Assembly (NCBI GenBank): GCA_963169105.1
Contig: OY720637.1
Location: 27,709,925-27,773,924, forward strand
Origin: Ceriagrion tenellum
Lineage: Eukaryota > Arthropoda > Insecta > Odonata > Coenagrionidae
Length of the DNA: 64,000 bases
Direction: 5' to 3'
Shown in pieces: positions 1 to 11,117 of the stretch (positions within the stretch are counted from its first letter, which is position 1; every line of letters begins with the position of its first letter). Made by a program: the position numbers and the translations under genes. The notes beneath the pieces are model-generated. The model made no database searches. It was given only the letters and a program-made list of their open reading frames with translations, and was not told where the DNA came from.

Positions 1-853
1 GCAACTGTGAATCGTTTTCTTTCTCATTCTCATAACAACTCTGGGGGAAAAGCAGTACAAGCACCGTCTCTCCAGTTTGTATTTTTATCGAATTTATTCT
101 ATTCAAGAATTCTTAACCTTTATCCGGGCGCGCGGGTGGCAGTTTACCAACTCATTTATAAAAGCTCGCGCAATTTTTGCATGATGGTATGCAGCAGATT
201 GAGAGGGACATGTGTTCTCCAGTTACACGTTATGACACCAGATGCCAGAATAGTCCTAGCTTGACTCGGTCCGTCTTTCGTCTCAGTCATCGTAAAACGT
301 TCTCTGTTGCTAACATTTTTGCATGTGTACTGAGTTTATTCATCAAGTTGATCCTAACGATAATGATTTACGATGAAGAATCGAACAAAAAAGACGGAAA
401 AACAAAAAGCAATTAATTACCGCCTCGCGCCCACCGGCGCCCGGAAGATGGTTAAATTTAATCCCGATACAAATTCAGCCGACTTAATTTTAAAATGAAG
501 GTTTCTGTGAGTTGGTCCTGTTGAATCTCAGGGTTATTTTTTAGTGCTTTTACAACGTTTTATTATCTTGCCACCATGTGGTTTATTGGGTATTCTAGTC
601 ATTTTCTTCATTTCCGAAGGGCTACGTTGAATCAGCCGATCTTCGCAAAGTTTTGATCAATGCTTGAGCATGGAACTGGAAGCGGTCACGTCATTCTGGG
701 ATAAATAGACGGGAAGGGCAGCTCATGTTTATAATCAAAAGAACGTATCAAGTTTCCAAATTATGAAAAATTGCGAGGGATTGCGTCGCCCACCCTCAAG
801 CAGTCATGGCTGTTGTGTGAGAAATATCAGCGACGGAGGATCAACGGGTGATT
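1..853. other. Unannotated AT-rich DNA
   Basis: Only short open frames without recognisable motifs are present, including an 85-residue frame from 7. No repeat, RNA or splice-flanked exon could be supported here. Confidence 0.5.
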
Positions 854-1042
854 GAACATTGATAATGATACTCAAACGATATCGTACTATCTACCTAATT
901 TATTTCAAACTCTTACAACACGTGTTTCAACTGTCTAGCAGTCATCATCAGGTAAGACTGAAAACATTCAATTGAAACACGTGTTGTAAGAGTTTGAAAT
1001 AAATTTGTTAGACAGTACGATATCGTTTGAGTATCATTGTTC
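854..1042. repeat. Foldback repeat, Penelope-type terminus
   Basis: Two arms of about 65-80 bases, at about 854-935 and 978-1042, are reverse complements. Both carry the sequence around AAACACGTGTTGTAAGAG, and the outer ends match apart from a small indel (GATACTCAAACGATATCGTAC on the left). The left arm and centre contain a complete minus-strand hammerhead motif at 911-957. The right arm keeps only the plus-strand GAAACACGTGTT part. The arrangement resembles inverted terminal repeats of Penelope-like elements. The assignment is inferred from the hammerhead motif, because no endonuclease or RT domain lies beside it. Confidence 0.7.
911..957 (-). ncRNA. Minimal hammerhead ribozyme motif, complete
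   Basis: Read on the minus strand: stem I strand TCTTAC (957-952), then CTGATGA (951-945), a stem-loop II of about 5 bp around ACTG/CAGT (944-929), GAAA (928-925), the self-complementary ACACGTGT sharing the last A of GAAA (925-918), a cleavable U at 917, and the other stem I strand GTAAGA (916-911), which pairs perfectly with TCTTAC. All invariant core bases of a hammerhead are present. The very short palindromic stem III is the form reported for Penelope-like retroelements and thought to act as a dimer. Predicted cleavage is after position 917 of the minus-strand transcript. It is the best preserved of the copies in the window. Confidence 0.85.
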
Positions 1043-1075
1043 ATTATGCTGTTCTACAACATCTCGCCCGAGAAA
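1043..1075 (-). mobile_element. Short peptide remnant beside hammerhead foldback
   Basis: The minus strand reads FLGRDVVEQHN. Closely related peptides occur at 22416-22454 (SFGRDVVELHYQK), 43961-44019 (FRRDIVEVRH) and 54124-54178 (FRRDIVEVRH), each beside a hammerhead-bearing repeat. Amino-acid conservation with silent and conservative changes suggests a coding remnant of the same element family. Its function is not known to me. Confidence 0.4.
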
Positions 1076-1100
1076 GTGGAGTTTATTTGAACATTGATAC

Positions 1101-1176
1101 TTGGCAGAAAAACTCACTAGCTACTAAAGTAATATTGCCGGGCTCTTTAATATCCTGGTGGTGAGTTTTTCTTGGC
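1101..1176. repeat. Short inverted repeat
   Basis: TTGGCAGAAAAACTCAC at 1101-1117 is complementary, with a small slip, to GTGAGTTTTTCTTGG at 1161-1175, leaving a loop of about 44 bases. It lies just downstream of the foldback and may belong to the same element. Confidence 0.45.
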
Positions 1177-2083
1177 CATCGTAAATATAAATCTAATTTT
1201 TATTGAATTTTGAAGAATAAATAGAAATGGTGAAGTAGCTAATATAATTCTTTGGGTTAGTTAAAGTGAGCGAAGATAAAAATAATTCATAGAATGTTTG
1301 GAATACACCAGCAGTAGAATTTTCGGCGCGTAGTAGTTTTGGTAAAATATACATTTTCTGAAATTTCCTGAAAGCATCCTTAATTGGAGTTATCTGTCAT
1401 ATTTAAGCGTATTCAACGCATTGATGTGCGCATTCAGCTGGCGCTGAAGTTAATCATTTGTAAATTATACAGTTATTCATCAGTGAAACAAATGTGGAGA
1501 CGTGAGGCAAGATAGGAAAGTAAACTGATTAGAAATGGCAGCGTAAGTGGTTGAGTGGCGTAGTGAGAGGTAACGACCTGCTGGAGTGTATGATGGTGGG
1601 GAGAATGTTGGATACACGTCGTTGAGGGAGCGGGGTGGAAATCTTATATGCTTGGAAGGGAGTCGTCATATTAAGGGGAGGTTATGGATGTTTAATACTA
1701 GAAATTAGGCCGAAAGAAATGCTTAAGACTTCCCAGTGATTTGGATAATTATATGAGGTGAACGGGTAAGCCGTTTGTCAGAATACCAATAATGACCGAT
1801 TTTGATAGTACTCGCTCAATGTAAGCTTTTGCTGCATTATTTCTCAGGTGATAATTTTTCGGAGTGTAAGTTCCCTCCTCAGTCCTATATGAAATTTTTA
1901 CGCGTTAAGAAATCCTCTTTTTTTCTCCACCTTTCTAGGTCAACTAGTTGTCTTTCTCTCATCGCTGCTCTCGAGATATCCGGAATTCTCTTAATGCCAG
2001 CGTTATTCACGTAGCCTGAATGTTTGATCCACCTGCAGCTTCTTCTCCTTTTCTACGCCTTATCTCTGACCAAAATGGGATCA
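1177..2083. other. Unannotated AT-rich DNA
   Basis: No supported gene, repeat or RNA. Open frames are short and featureless. Confidence 0.45.
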
Positions 2084-2095
2084 AGGAAGGCAAAA

Positions 2096-2405
2096 GAGGA
2101 TCGGGATGGTGTGGTGGCTCGAGTGCTGTATAACCATACGGGAGGCCAGGGTTTAAATCCTGGCAGAAGAGGATGTTTTTCAGAGGAAACACGATCCCTA
2201 TTTGAATGTCTTCTGGAGAGCACTTCAAGTACAGTACAACTACAAGTCTGTCGGATGAGACATTAACCCATGCTCCCTTGTCGCCTTTCGTTAAGAGTTA
2301 GCTAATGCCGACGCCGGGTTTCTATCCACCCTTCCTCCCTTACCTGTCCCTTTGGCGCAAATGACCTTAGCTGTCGGTCGCCTCCCCAAATATCCAATCC
2401 CATCC
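2096..2405 (+). mobile_element. tRNA-derived SINE, family A, copy 1
   Basis: A 310-bp insertion is flanked by a perfect 12-bp target-site duplication, AGGAAGGCAAAA, at 2084-2095 and 2406-2417. The 5' part resembles a tRNA: a box A-like TGGCTCGAGTGCTG about 20 bases in, and a box B-like GGTTTAAATCC near 2150. The body contains a conserved block ending in GCTAATGCCGACGCCGGG and a 3' end of GGTCGCCTCCCC then CCAATCCCATCC. A second copy with its own 12-bp duplication is at 56238-56538. Family identity rests on the match of the two copies over their full length. It is a non-coding, RNA polymerase III-type retroposon that would depend on an autonomous LINE. Confidence 0.9.
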
Positions 2406-2420
2406 AGGAAGGCAAAATAT

Positions 2421-2835
2421 AAGAGGAGTTTTTCTAGAGATCTGAGTGGCAAGGGGAAATTTGTTAAGGAAACGTCTCTGAAATCTTCCCTTAGGCTAGA
2501 GAAATTGTTGTCAGGATTTTCCGTGGATCTAACATTCGTTTGGTGGAATGCCAGTTATGGTACGCTGTATGAGAAATTCGCGGATAAATTATTATTCGAA
2601 ATGGGTTAGTACTTTTGGCTCATTTGGTTGATGTCCGTTGACGATTAAACTGCTGTGCTCCAGCAAGAAGAGTTTTTCTATAGATTCAAGTGACAATAAG
2701 AGAGTTGTTAAGGAAAAGTGAGAGAAATCTTCCCTTGGGTAAGAGAAATTGTCAGAATTGTCCGCGAATCTATTATTCATTTGGTGGAACACGAGTGATG
2801 GTACGCTACGTAACAGTGAAGCGAGTTCTTCTTGG
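2421..2835 (+). repeat. Diverged tandem duplication, unit about 241-244 bp
   Basis: The block beginning AGTTTTTCTAGAGATCTGAG at 2427 recurs at 2671. Later landmarks such as GAAATCTTCCCTT, TTTGGTGGAA and GTACGCT recur at the same offset of about 241-244 bases. The units have drifted substantially. No coding function is evident. Confidence 0.7.
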
Positions 2836-3235
2836 TCTTCTTCACCTCCTCGGGCCGTTCTTTCCCTTCGTTCTTTCCCTCCCGGATGGTTCTGGAAGGG
2901 TCAGGGAGGAGCCGGACGTGGAAGTGGTGGGAACTCCTATCCCGTGCCTCTTCTCCCACCTCGCTCTCCTTGGCCGGGCGGGACCCCAGCTGCCTCGCCG
3001 CGGCTATTTACAGACTCCGCCACCTTCTTCTCGGACCCACCCTACGGTCGAAAATAGGCCGGCGGTCCCTCTTATCCGCTTCCCCTCCTTTCCTCTCGCT
3101 CCCTCCCCTTCCTCTCCTCTCCCCCTACTCACCCCTCCTCCCCCGTCCTAGTTTCCCCTAGTCTCCTACCCTCACCTAGAGCCCACCTTGCCGCTTCCCT
3201 CATATCTTCCACTCCCATCTCTCCCATCCCATTGC
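2836..3235. repeat. Pyrimidine-rich low-complexity tract
   Basis: The plus strand is dominated by C and T runs, especially 3080-3230. This opens long spurious frames in several phases, such as 2690-3151 and 2832-3161. No domain is visible. Confidence 0.6.
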
Positions 3236-3330
3236 AGGGTGTCCACTAACCGGAAAAGTCAGGAATTAATCGTGAAGTTTCAATACCGGGAAATGTTCGT
3301 GGATTATTCGTGTATTTCTGGTTTGAGTTG
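3236..3330 (+). repeat. Terminal fragment of CAGGGTGTCCA repeat family
   Basis: GCAGGGTGTCCACTAACCGG followed by CCGGGAAAT-type segments matches the ends of the element at 60484-61051. Only one end is recognisable here. It is probably a truncated copy of that TIR element. Confidence 0.5.
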
Positions 3331-3560
3331 GGGATTTTTAAAAATTTTCGTTTCAAGACTAAAAAAGTCCTTATTTTATAAATGAAACCAAAAACGATTA
3401 CTTTAAAATATCTGTTATTTGATAACTGCAGTATCTTTCTTGTATCTTATCTAAAAGTGACTATCCTGTATGGTATGAGAATGTCATTTCTTTTATTTTA
3501 CCGCCACACCTATTGGATCATATACAGAAGATCACTCCGTATAAATATACGTACATAGAC
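3331..3560. other. Unannotated DNA
   Basis: Nothing recognised. Confidence 0.4.
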
Positions 3561-3850
3561 ATACCAATCACGCCGTTCCCTTCCGAGGTCGGCACAGTCA
3601 CAAAGTTTCTCATAAATACATATTTGTACACCTAACTCTACTTCAATAATTTCCTCCATACTGACCTATCCTTGCAAACCTCTTTTGCCTCATTTACCTC
3701 CATACACTGCCTCATACACTCCCTCCTGTTTTTAAACCTCTAATATTCCTCCTCCTAAGAATTTCCTCAACAACATTCAACCACAGCTTTCTCGGCCTAC
3801 CTCTACCTCTCTCACCATTCATTTCACTCATATATCTGTTTCGTTATTCG
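3561..3850 (-). mobile_element. RTE-like LINE 3' coding fragment
   Basis: The minus strand reads RYMSEMNGERGRGRPRKLWL followed by NVVEEILRRRNIRGLK, with frame breaks further on. The Gly-Arg-rich GRGRPRK stretch followed by a basic helical tail is typical of the extreme C-terminus of reverse transcriptases of the RTE-like LINE group. It is strongly decayed and 5'-truncated. Confidence 0.6.
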
Positions 3851-3884
3851 ACTCGACATATAAATTGACTTGATATTACCGCCA

Positions 3885-4225
3885 GATAAATTACCCCAGA
3901 TTATGAGGGATGAAATATCCATTATAATTGCGAATGTACGTAATAATTTTTCAGTGACAGTAAGCAAACTGGTCATTCGTCTCAAAACAACCCTTTTGTC
4001 AAGTAATTAAGTGGTTCATCTCGATGCGGTTCATCGTGCATCTGCCATCTTGGCAACTTATGGAACTCATTATTCCATGCCATAAGTTATGAAACCAATA
4101 AATGTATTGAATGTTTCAGAAACAGTGGTTAATTGGTTGCCATGGCTTATGAGTACCATAATGCCATTGAATACGTATCTGTTGTTCCTGCAGCTGAACC
4201 ATAAGTTGTATAAAACTGTCTAATT
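3885..4225 (+). repeat. Dispersed repeat, unclassified, copy 1
   Basis: It shares ordered blocks with 58724-59045 on the same strand: ACTGGTCATT, CAAAACAAC, GCATCTGCCATCTTGGC, ACTTATGGAACTCAT, ACCATGGCTTA and GTTCCTGCA. The two copies are similar along roughly 330 bases with many substitutions. No coding or terminal-repeat signature was found. Confidence 0.65.
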
Positions 4226-7200
4226 TTTGGTTGATTTTCATGTGCGAAACTTATTTTTTTTAATGAGTCTCTTCTTATGGTAGTTGACGTTTTACTTTCA
4301 ATTATATTGCAGTCTAACGTGTGTGCCAGATGCGTTCAGGTCTTATTTCTCTGTAAAGAATGTACTGCCATTAATGCAAGCTCCTATGGACGTCTTTCCC
4401 TGTATTCGCCTCTAGATTCTGTGAGATAATGCGACACGACGGGGGTTTGTTCACTCCATTCCCCCTCGCTGAGAAACATTGGTCTTAAGTACTCAGGTGG
4501 AACATGAGACTTCCCTTCTTCCTCCTCTTATCTCTGCCATCACCACCGCAGCCGACTTACGCGACCGCAATAAAATAAATTTGCGCGCCTATTTTGGTCT
4601 CGTCTCGTGTGCAACTTATGTCCTTCTCAAGAATAATCACCCGCAATACTCGTTATAAATTACTGTGAATGAGCCTCGAGTACATTATAACCCTACGATT
4701 ATTTTACTCTAAATGGCCTATTTTTGGCATTTTCTCTTTTTTCGCTTAGGCCGAAGTTAGTTGGTTGTCGATAAATTTGAATCTAGAAGAGAAAGCGTAT
4801 CTCTTTATTGTTCAATTACTTAACGGTAAATTTATGATCCATTGGTGCGTGGCCAGCTTCACTGCGAAACAAATTTCGATTATGTCACCTACATGTCTGA
4901 AGATGTCGTTTTTGCTGCCAAACTGTTCATTTTTTCTTTGCCTACGAATAATATTTTCATAGTTTCGTCGTTAGCGATAATGTCTTTCAAAATATTACAG
5001 TTCAAACCATGAAAAGCTATTAGTTAAAGTATACTTCTCTTATAGCACTTAAAAATAAATACTGCAATGATCATTTTTAACACAATGATATCGTTGAAGT
5101 GCGGGTGATCACCGAAAATCTTCCCTCGATTTCATCATAAAACACAACAGAAGACTTCGTCGGAATTTCATCAACTCTGCAGCTCTGCGCTAGTAAGTGG
5201 TAGCTTCTCTTCTAGGGCTTATTTAGGTAATTACCTAGCCCAAGTTATCCTGCTCTTTCACATAATACTTAGTAATAACTCGGAAAGTCAGCTATCTTTT
5301 GAAGGTCCGATTTTCGGCAACTTCGATTTTATCAAATTTTTAGTGCGTATTTTTATTAAGTCATAACATAATAAATGATACCTCAGTCCAATGCATCGAT
5401 TGGAATAAGATTTATTTTCAATATCAAGGCAAATATGAAGATATTAGATGATTTGAGTCGTTGATATTCAACATTTACGCCGGAAAAACGTGTTTTTGAT
5501 GGCGTGTATTCAGTAGTCGAATACATCGGCATGTATAAAGTAGTCCAATGACATCGAATCCATCCATTTCGCAAACATTATTCTGTTTTGCAGCTAATTT
5601 TTAACTTCGTCAGAAAACGAGCGATCTTATTATCTTTTATCGATTACGGTAAAGAAGTAATAAAGTAAAGGGAAATTTTTGCCTTAGAAAAGCCTTATGA
5701 ATATAACCAATTACAAGGTCACAGTGGCGTGGAAATTCGCAAATCTTTCCCGCTTGATGAAATCCGGACGCCTTTCGTTGTGGTCCATTTCCTCAGTTGC
5801 CTATGCGCGTTTATTATACGAGTTTTTAATTGTAAGAAATCGAAACGAATGCAAAGACGTGACATGGCCTTAGCATGTTCTGCAGGCAAGATAATGCCGG
5901 CTACATTCTGTGCACATCACTTCCCCTCATCCCCCCTCCCACCCTATACTCTCCTTCCTTCCAACCGCACCCTTGCCGTTAATTCTGCCCCTCTCCTCTC
6001 CCTGGACCTACTTGTGATGAGGATGACGTTCCCATGGCACCCAGGCGTTGACCTTCAAAGTGAAGTCCTTCGACTGGCTGTTGTTCATTATTATCCACTA
6101 ATGTTGGTTGCTTTTGGACAGTCGCCGACTTTTATGCCCTCTATACAGCCTTCGCGTCATTCATAACCATATTCCTCGCATCTGACTCCCGTTTACGAAG
6201 TGATAATTCTCTCTTGAGCTCTTCATATCTTCCATTTACATCCATTCCTTTCAAAATCCCCATTCTTCACCTTTTCTTTTCGTGCTTAGCAAACTCCTCC
6301 TCCTGTGTAATTTTCTTCGACACCCGTCCAACTAATATGAGGTCTTGAATCAATTATTTTCTGCCTCTTCTTAATTTCCTAAATCAGCGTCATTTCTGCT
6401 ATCTCCATGTAATTTTAACTTGCTCTATTTTATATACTCTTCACAATACATATGCTCTCTCAATTTCTCTCCTTCCCCCAGGATAATATTAACTTTTTTC
6501 ATATTCTCTCTTTAAGTATCTCGATGGAATTGCCTTATCACCTAATCAATCTCCTTCCCATTTACGCACTTACCATTTTTATCTATTATTGGCTGTGCCC
6601 GGCTTGCGTGGTACTGCCTCTCTTTCTTTCTAAGTAGGCACCTTAATACAAGGCAGACGCAAAGGAATTTGAGACCTAGTCCAATTTATTCCTCGTACCC
6701 ACTCAGGAATTCGTAACGCGCCAATAATGGCACGAGTTTCCATTCTATGCTTATGATGCGGTTTCCAGGTAAATAAAATATTCTAATGTTGAATTAGTGC
6801 ATTTAAGATTAACTCAAGATTTTCAAAGTTAAAAATCTAATTTTAGGAAAAAGCGAAGCGTACAAGAAAATCAAATGCAGGAATTCACAAAAAAAGCAAA
6901 CAAAGAGACCACTGCACCTAACCTAATTCTACGTACAAATAAATTACGTACCTTTTAACGCAAATTATGTCTCACTGAAATGATTCTGATGCACGCGATA
7001 TTATTTCTCACTCATACGATTCTAATGCACATGATTGAGCAACTCGTAATCGATCTGCTTCGTTGCTTGATTTTCGTTCCTCGCTTGTTTGAGAACCTCG
7101 CGTGCCAACGCTCATTTGTTGAAACGACTCGCGCTCCCTCTATTGTACAATGGATTTAATAATTCATAAACCTTCGCGGGCACGCGTACAACAACTCACC

Positions 7201-9028
7201 AAAGTTTCGTCCCAATCTATGAATGGTATTAGAACTACAGAAGACGAACAAATAATCATTCAATTTTATGTATTAGATTTTATCTTGAATCGAGGAATCA
7301 CAAAAAAGATTTCCCTCTATGAAAAAATGTTTCCTTAGTTATAAATCAATTTCCTGTACAAAAATATGCATTTTGAATCCGACAGTTTTTATATCCCTTT
7401 GATTCCTTTACAATATTTCTTGAAGTGATCGAATTAAAAAGACCTCCGCCTCTGTCGTCATGCCGCTGTGATGACATGGGTGACGCGTCTTATGTGGAAT
7501 AGTCCCGAGCACCTCATGCAATCTCGATGATTAATATGGACGATGGGGAAGCTAGTGGCGAGCGTCCGTGTTTCTCGGATGATTGAACGGGCGCGCACCG
7601 GTGTTCGATGGCCTCATCGCTCATGTCCCCCGAACGGAATCCACTAGTTGCCTGGTAAATACTCCCGCATGCTAGCTCCCATTCCAAAAGCGCATTGAAG
7701 CTTGTGTTATTCGTTTAAGCTCTTCTCCCCCGTTGGGGGCTTGCTGGAGCGAAAGAAACCTCCTCTTCTACGCTTTAAGATCCGCCTCCTTCGCTCGGCT
7801 CCAAGGCTGTCAAAACTACCCGCTCCGTTTATTTGGAAAAGAACGACTTCGGAATTACATCTGGTATTTCTTTTTCAAGGGCGACGTTGCCAGTTTTTGA
7901 CCGCCGGCCGAGTTTCCCGTAATGTTTCCGCGTGTTTCTTGTTTGCGTGGACGCTCTGATTCAGCCCCGCTGTATCTCGTGAAGGAGCGCAGAGAGTGTA
8001 CATTGAAATCATTCTCGTCATCCATCAATGGATTCAAAACGCCTTTTTGTTTTTTTTTGCGAGAATTCTTCTTTACTGCAGGCGGACGTGAGTTTTATCG
8101 AAGTGACGTGACTACTTTGAAATACTAGTGACTGCAGATCCTAAATCATCTCTTTTCTGTCTCTCTCTGCGTGCCAAAGTTATACAGAGTGCAATTATAT
8201 TTGACAAATATGCTACTTTTAATTCCACCCTACCCGTTAGGGCCTGGAAATTTATCGTATTTCACTTGAATATAAATGAACCATTACTATTACATTGCTT
8301 GAAAAAGGCGAGAACTGAAGTAGGAATTTAAACTATTGCCATGGATCCTTATCTATTAAATTTTCCTGAATCCGTTCCATGATGACCCCAAGTCCGAGCC
8401 CAGTTGTCTTAATTCTTAACGTGTTTCACATGAAGAGCACTCGACAGGTTTTCGTAAGTATGCGTTTTTGATTCTGAAATAGAAGTCGTGTGCTTTAGTT
8501 TTTTATCTTCTTTTTTTGACGCAGAAACATACCCACGAAAATGAGTTAATTTGCATTTTCATTTAAAATTATTTGAAATACAAAAATGTTTTATCCTAAC
8601 GTTGGTGTTTTCCTGTACTCTCATTTTTCTCGCTGATTTGTCATGCTTGGTTGTATCTTTGCTTATCTTTTCAAGGTTTTTTTAATCTTGGTTTTATCTT
8701 ATGTTGAATCATCGTATCTGACAAGGTAATAGTTTTAAAAGAACTTGATGGGGTTAATTAGAATGTGAGCCGGGAGTATTTCCTGTAGACGTCATAATGT
8801 GTAATTAAATGAAGCACTTCTTTCGCAAGCGTTCAATTAGTTCTGTAACGCCTCTCTGGATTTCTTGGGCGGTATCTGGTTGGCTATTTGGGTTATGCGA
8901 CCGACAACTGAGGCCACTTACGCCATTGGATGCATTAGGGTTTTTTTGGTGTGAGAAGGATTATTTGGAGAATGGAGGAAGAGTGGAGCGAAACCTGGAT
9001 TCGGCATTTAAGTGTTCATTAGAAAATG
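4226..9028. other. Unannotated DNA, likely intronic or intergenic
   Basis: Open frames at 5729-6166, 7702-7959 and 8809-9051 show no family motif. The stretch 7440-7940 is somewhat richer in G and C than its surroundings, without a recognisable exon. Poly-T and poly-A runs are scattered through it. Confidence 0.4.
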
Positions 9029-9206
9029 CGCCAGGAGGGCCCCCAGTTTAACGTCCCATCCGGAGGACTGAGTGCTACAATTAAAGTTCACTCATAATAC
9101 CCAATTAGGGATTCGAATTACTGGGATGAATCTGTGCAATCTCCGGGATTCAAATCTAGTCCCTTGGAAGAGGAAGCCAATACTCTACCCGCGTCACCAG
9201 TAGAAT
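9029..9206 (-). mobile_element. tRNA-derived SINE, family B
   Basis: On the minus strand a tRNA-like head with GGGTAGAGTATTGG (box A-like) and ATTTGAATCCC (box B-like) is followed by a body ending CCTCCGGATGGGACGTTAAA. The GGATGGGACGTTAAA block is a recurrent core of several metazoan SINEs. I could not fix a target-site duplication, so the ends are approximate. Confidence 0.65.
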
Positions 9207-9830
9207 ATACTCCATGAAGGAGTCTCCCCTTATTTGGCGCAATCGTGAAGCCCGCTGAAATGAGGAATTTTTTATTAAGAACTGAAAGAAATAATTTTGA
9301 TAGCTTTATGGTTAAAATTTCTACAATTTTTAGTATACTGTGGAAAGGTGTTCCAAAATCCAATTGCAAAAGATGAAAATTTTATCGTCAAAATATCTTG
9401 TCATGTCCCAGAAAGCGTCATATCTTCTTTTCTCCTTACTGCAATCATGGAATGGAATAGAATAAACCTTTATTATATTCTGAGACAAGTATCCTGAAGC
9501 GAACAAATAGCTACGGTAAAAGTGGCGAGGCTAATATAATGACAAATGTTAAAGTTTGAAATCAGAGGAGATGTGAAACGCTAGGGCGAAATCTGATTTC
9601 TCTTTCTTCTCCCTGTCTTTCGTAAATTTCTAATGATATACGTAAGAATATTGAAACTCAAAGTATAAAATATTTATTCACCTTCATCAAAACCGTATCT
9701 CTTCCATCCCTTCTTTCTTCGACTCGTCTTACAGCCTGCATTGATTTTTCTTTATTCCCTCTTTACCAGTTCACACAAATTCTTCCTCCGCAGTATCTTA
9801 GTAGTTTATAGTTTCCGACTCTCGGTGCAA
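9207..9830. other. Unannotated AT-rich DNA
   Basis: Nothing recognised beyond simple AT-rich sequence. Confidence 0.4.
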
Positions 9831-10083
9831 TCAACCCTTTCCGGTCCAGACGCGGACGCAGGAAAGCGACGTGCTTCCAAATGGAATCACGTCGCTTTCC
9901 TGCGTCGAGCGTCGATTTTTTCAAATGTCTTTCATTAATTCATAAATTTATTTTATCTCACCACATTAACTCACCTAACGTAGATTATATCATCTTCTAC
10001 ATGAAACAAATATGAAAAAATTGACGCTCGACGTAGGAAAGCGACGTGATTCCATTTGGAATCACAGGGCCGGAAAGGGTTAA
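9831..10083. mobile_element. MITE with long terminal inverted repeats, TTAA type
   Basis: The right end reads CCGGAAAGGGTTAA and the left end TCAACCCTTTCCGG, so the ends are complementary and flanked by TTAA (left copy mutated to TCAA). The inner arms continue with GGAATCACGTCGCTTTCCT and GACGCTCGACG on each side, about 75 bp per arm. The left arm holds an extra near-perfect palindrome at about 9850-9905 centred on CTTCCAAATGGAA. TTAA targets with CCCTTT-like ends suggest a non-autonomous piggyBac-type element (inference). No transposase frame is present. Confidence 0.8.
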
Positions 10084-10640
10084 CGTTCTCTCTCCGCAGT
10101 TTTATAAAGGGTTTCGTTAAAAGTTCGGAGGTCGCCGTTACGACGATTGGTCAAGCTCGCAGCCCTCGTCCCCCGCCGTGGATTTAGGCAACCGGTCGCA
10201 CGCGGCCGATGGCGCACCTGCCTATGCGGGCCGAGACAGGCGTATCCCTCGCGGCGGCGATGCCCATATTTGGGGGCAGTCCGGAGCTGGAAGTTGCGAG
10301 GGGAGGGAGATTGGGGGGTAGGAGATGTGAGCCAGGGAAAGATTTGGTCGGTAAAGACAAGGGGCGGCCTCCGCTGTTTACGCGATTTGTTCTCCCATCC
10401 ACCCCGCCCCCTTGTTCTTTCGGGTGCCACTTTTAGTTCTCGGGAATCGTATATTTACGCTTCCCGGTAAACATCGGATCGAGCCGCCCGTTTGGTTGAT
10501 TCCTTGAGGTTTCCGCTCCCTATACTGTTGCCACTCGTCGTAACCACGGATGGATTAGCACCAATTAGTCAGTCGGCGGCTTCGTCGCTCTGCTTTCTTC
10601 GTCCGTTCAAGCCGGCTAAACTCGGACTCAGGGCCTCGTT
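10084..10640. other. GC- and CpG-rich segment, no recognised gene
   Basis: It is much richer in CpG than its flanks, for example around 10130-10280. Overlapping open frames on both strands (10147-10470 plus, 10080-10430 minus) are a composition effect and show no domain. It could be a CpG-rich regulatory or first-exon region, but no start, splice pair or known protein segment was identified. Confidence 0.3.
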
Positions 10641-10840
10641 AGGTATTCGTTAGGTTGAAAATTAAACATCTCTGTAGTCATTACTTGCGTACATATATCA
10701 CTTTACCTTGTATGCTAATCGACGAAAATGTTGTGATGATATGGTATTACTACACTATGGATATTCATCAAATGTTTTGATTTTCTGTCATCAAAACGCA
10801 TATCTGGCGTTTGGATGTCAATGTTGACGATGTGATAGTG

Positions 10841-11117
10841 AATCAACTGGAAGTTTCCTTGCATTTCTTGAAGAATTTTTTATTACTTTTGGCATTTAAC
10901 CTGGAATTATTTGGACTAAATGTTTTTACGTTGTTATGGTGATAAACACTGAAGTTTTACTAGAACATTTAGATCAATACTGACATTTTTCAGGATTGTT
11001 GAATCATCTGGAAGTTTCCTTGTATTTATTGAAGAATATTTTGATTACTTTCGGTATTTAACCTGCAATTATTTGAACTATATGCTTTTACGTTGTTATG
11101 GAGATCAATAGTTAAAT
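10841..11117 (+). repeat. Tandem duplication, period about 161 bp
   Basis: AATCAACTGGAAGTTTCCTT at 10841 recurs as AATCATCTGGAAGTTTCCTT at 11002. The following blocks (ATTTAACCTG, AATTATTTG, TTTTACGTTGTTATGG) keep the same spacing. The unit is non-coding. Confidence 0.8.
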
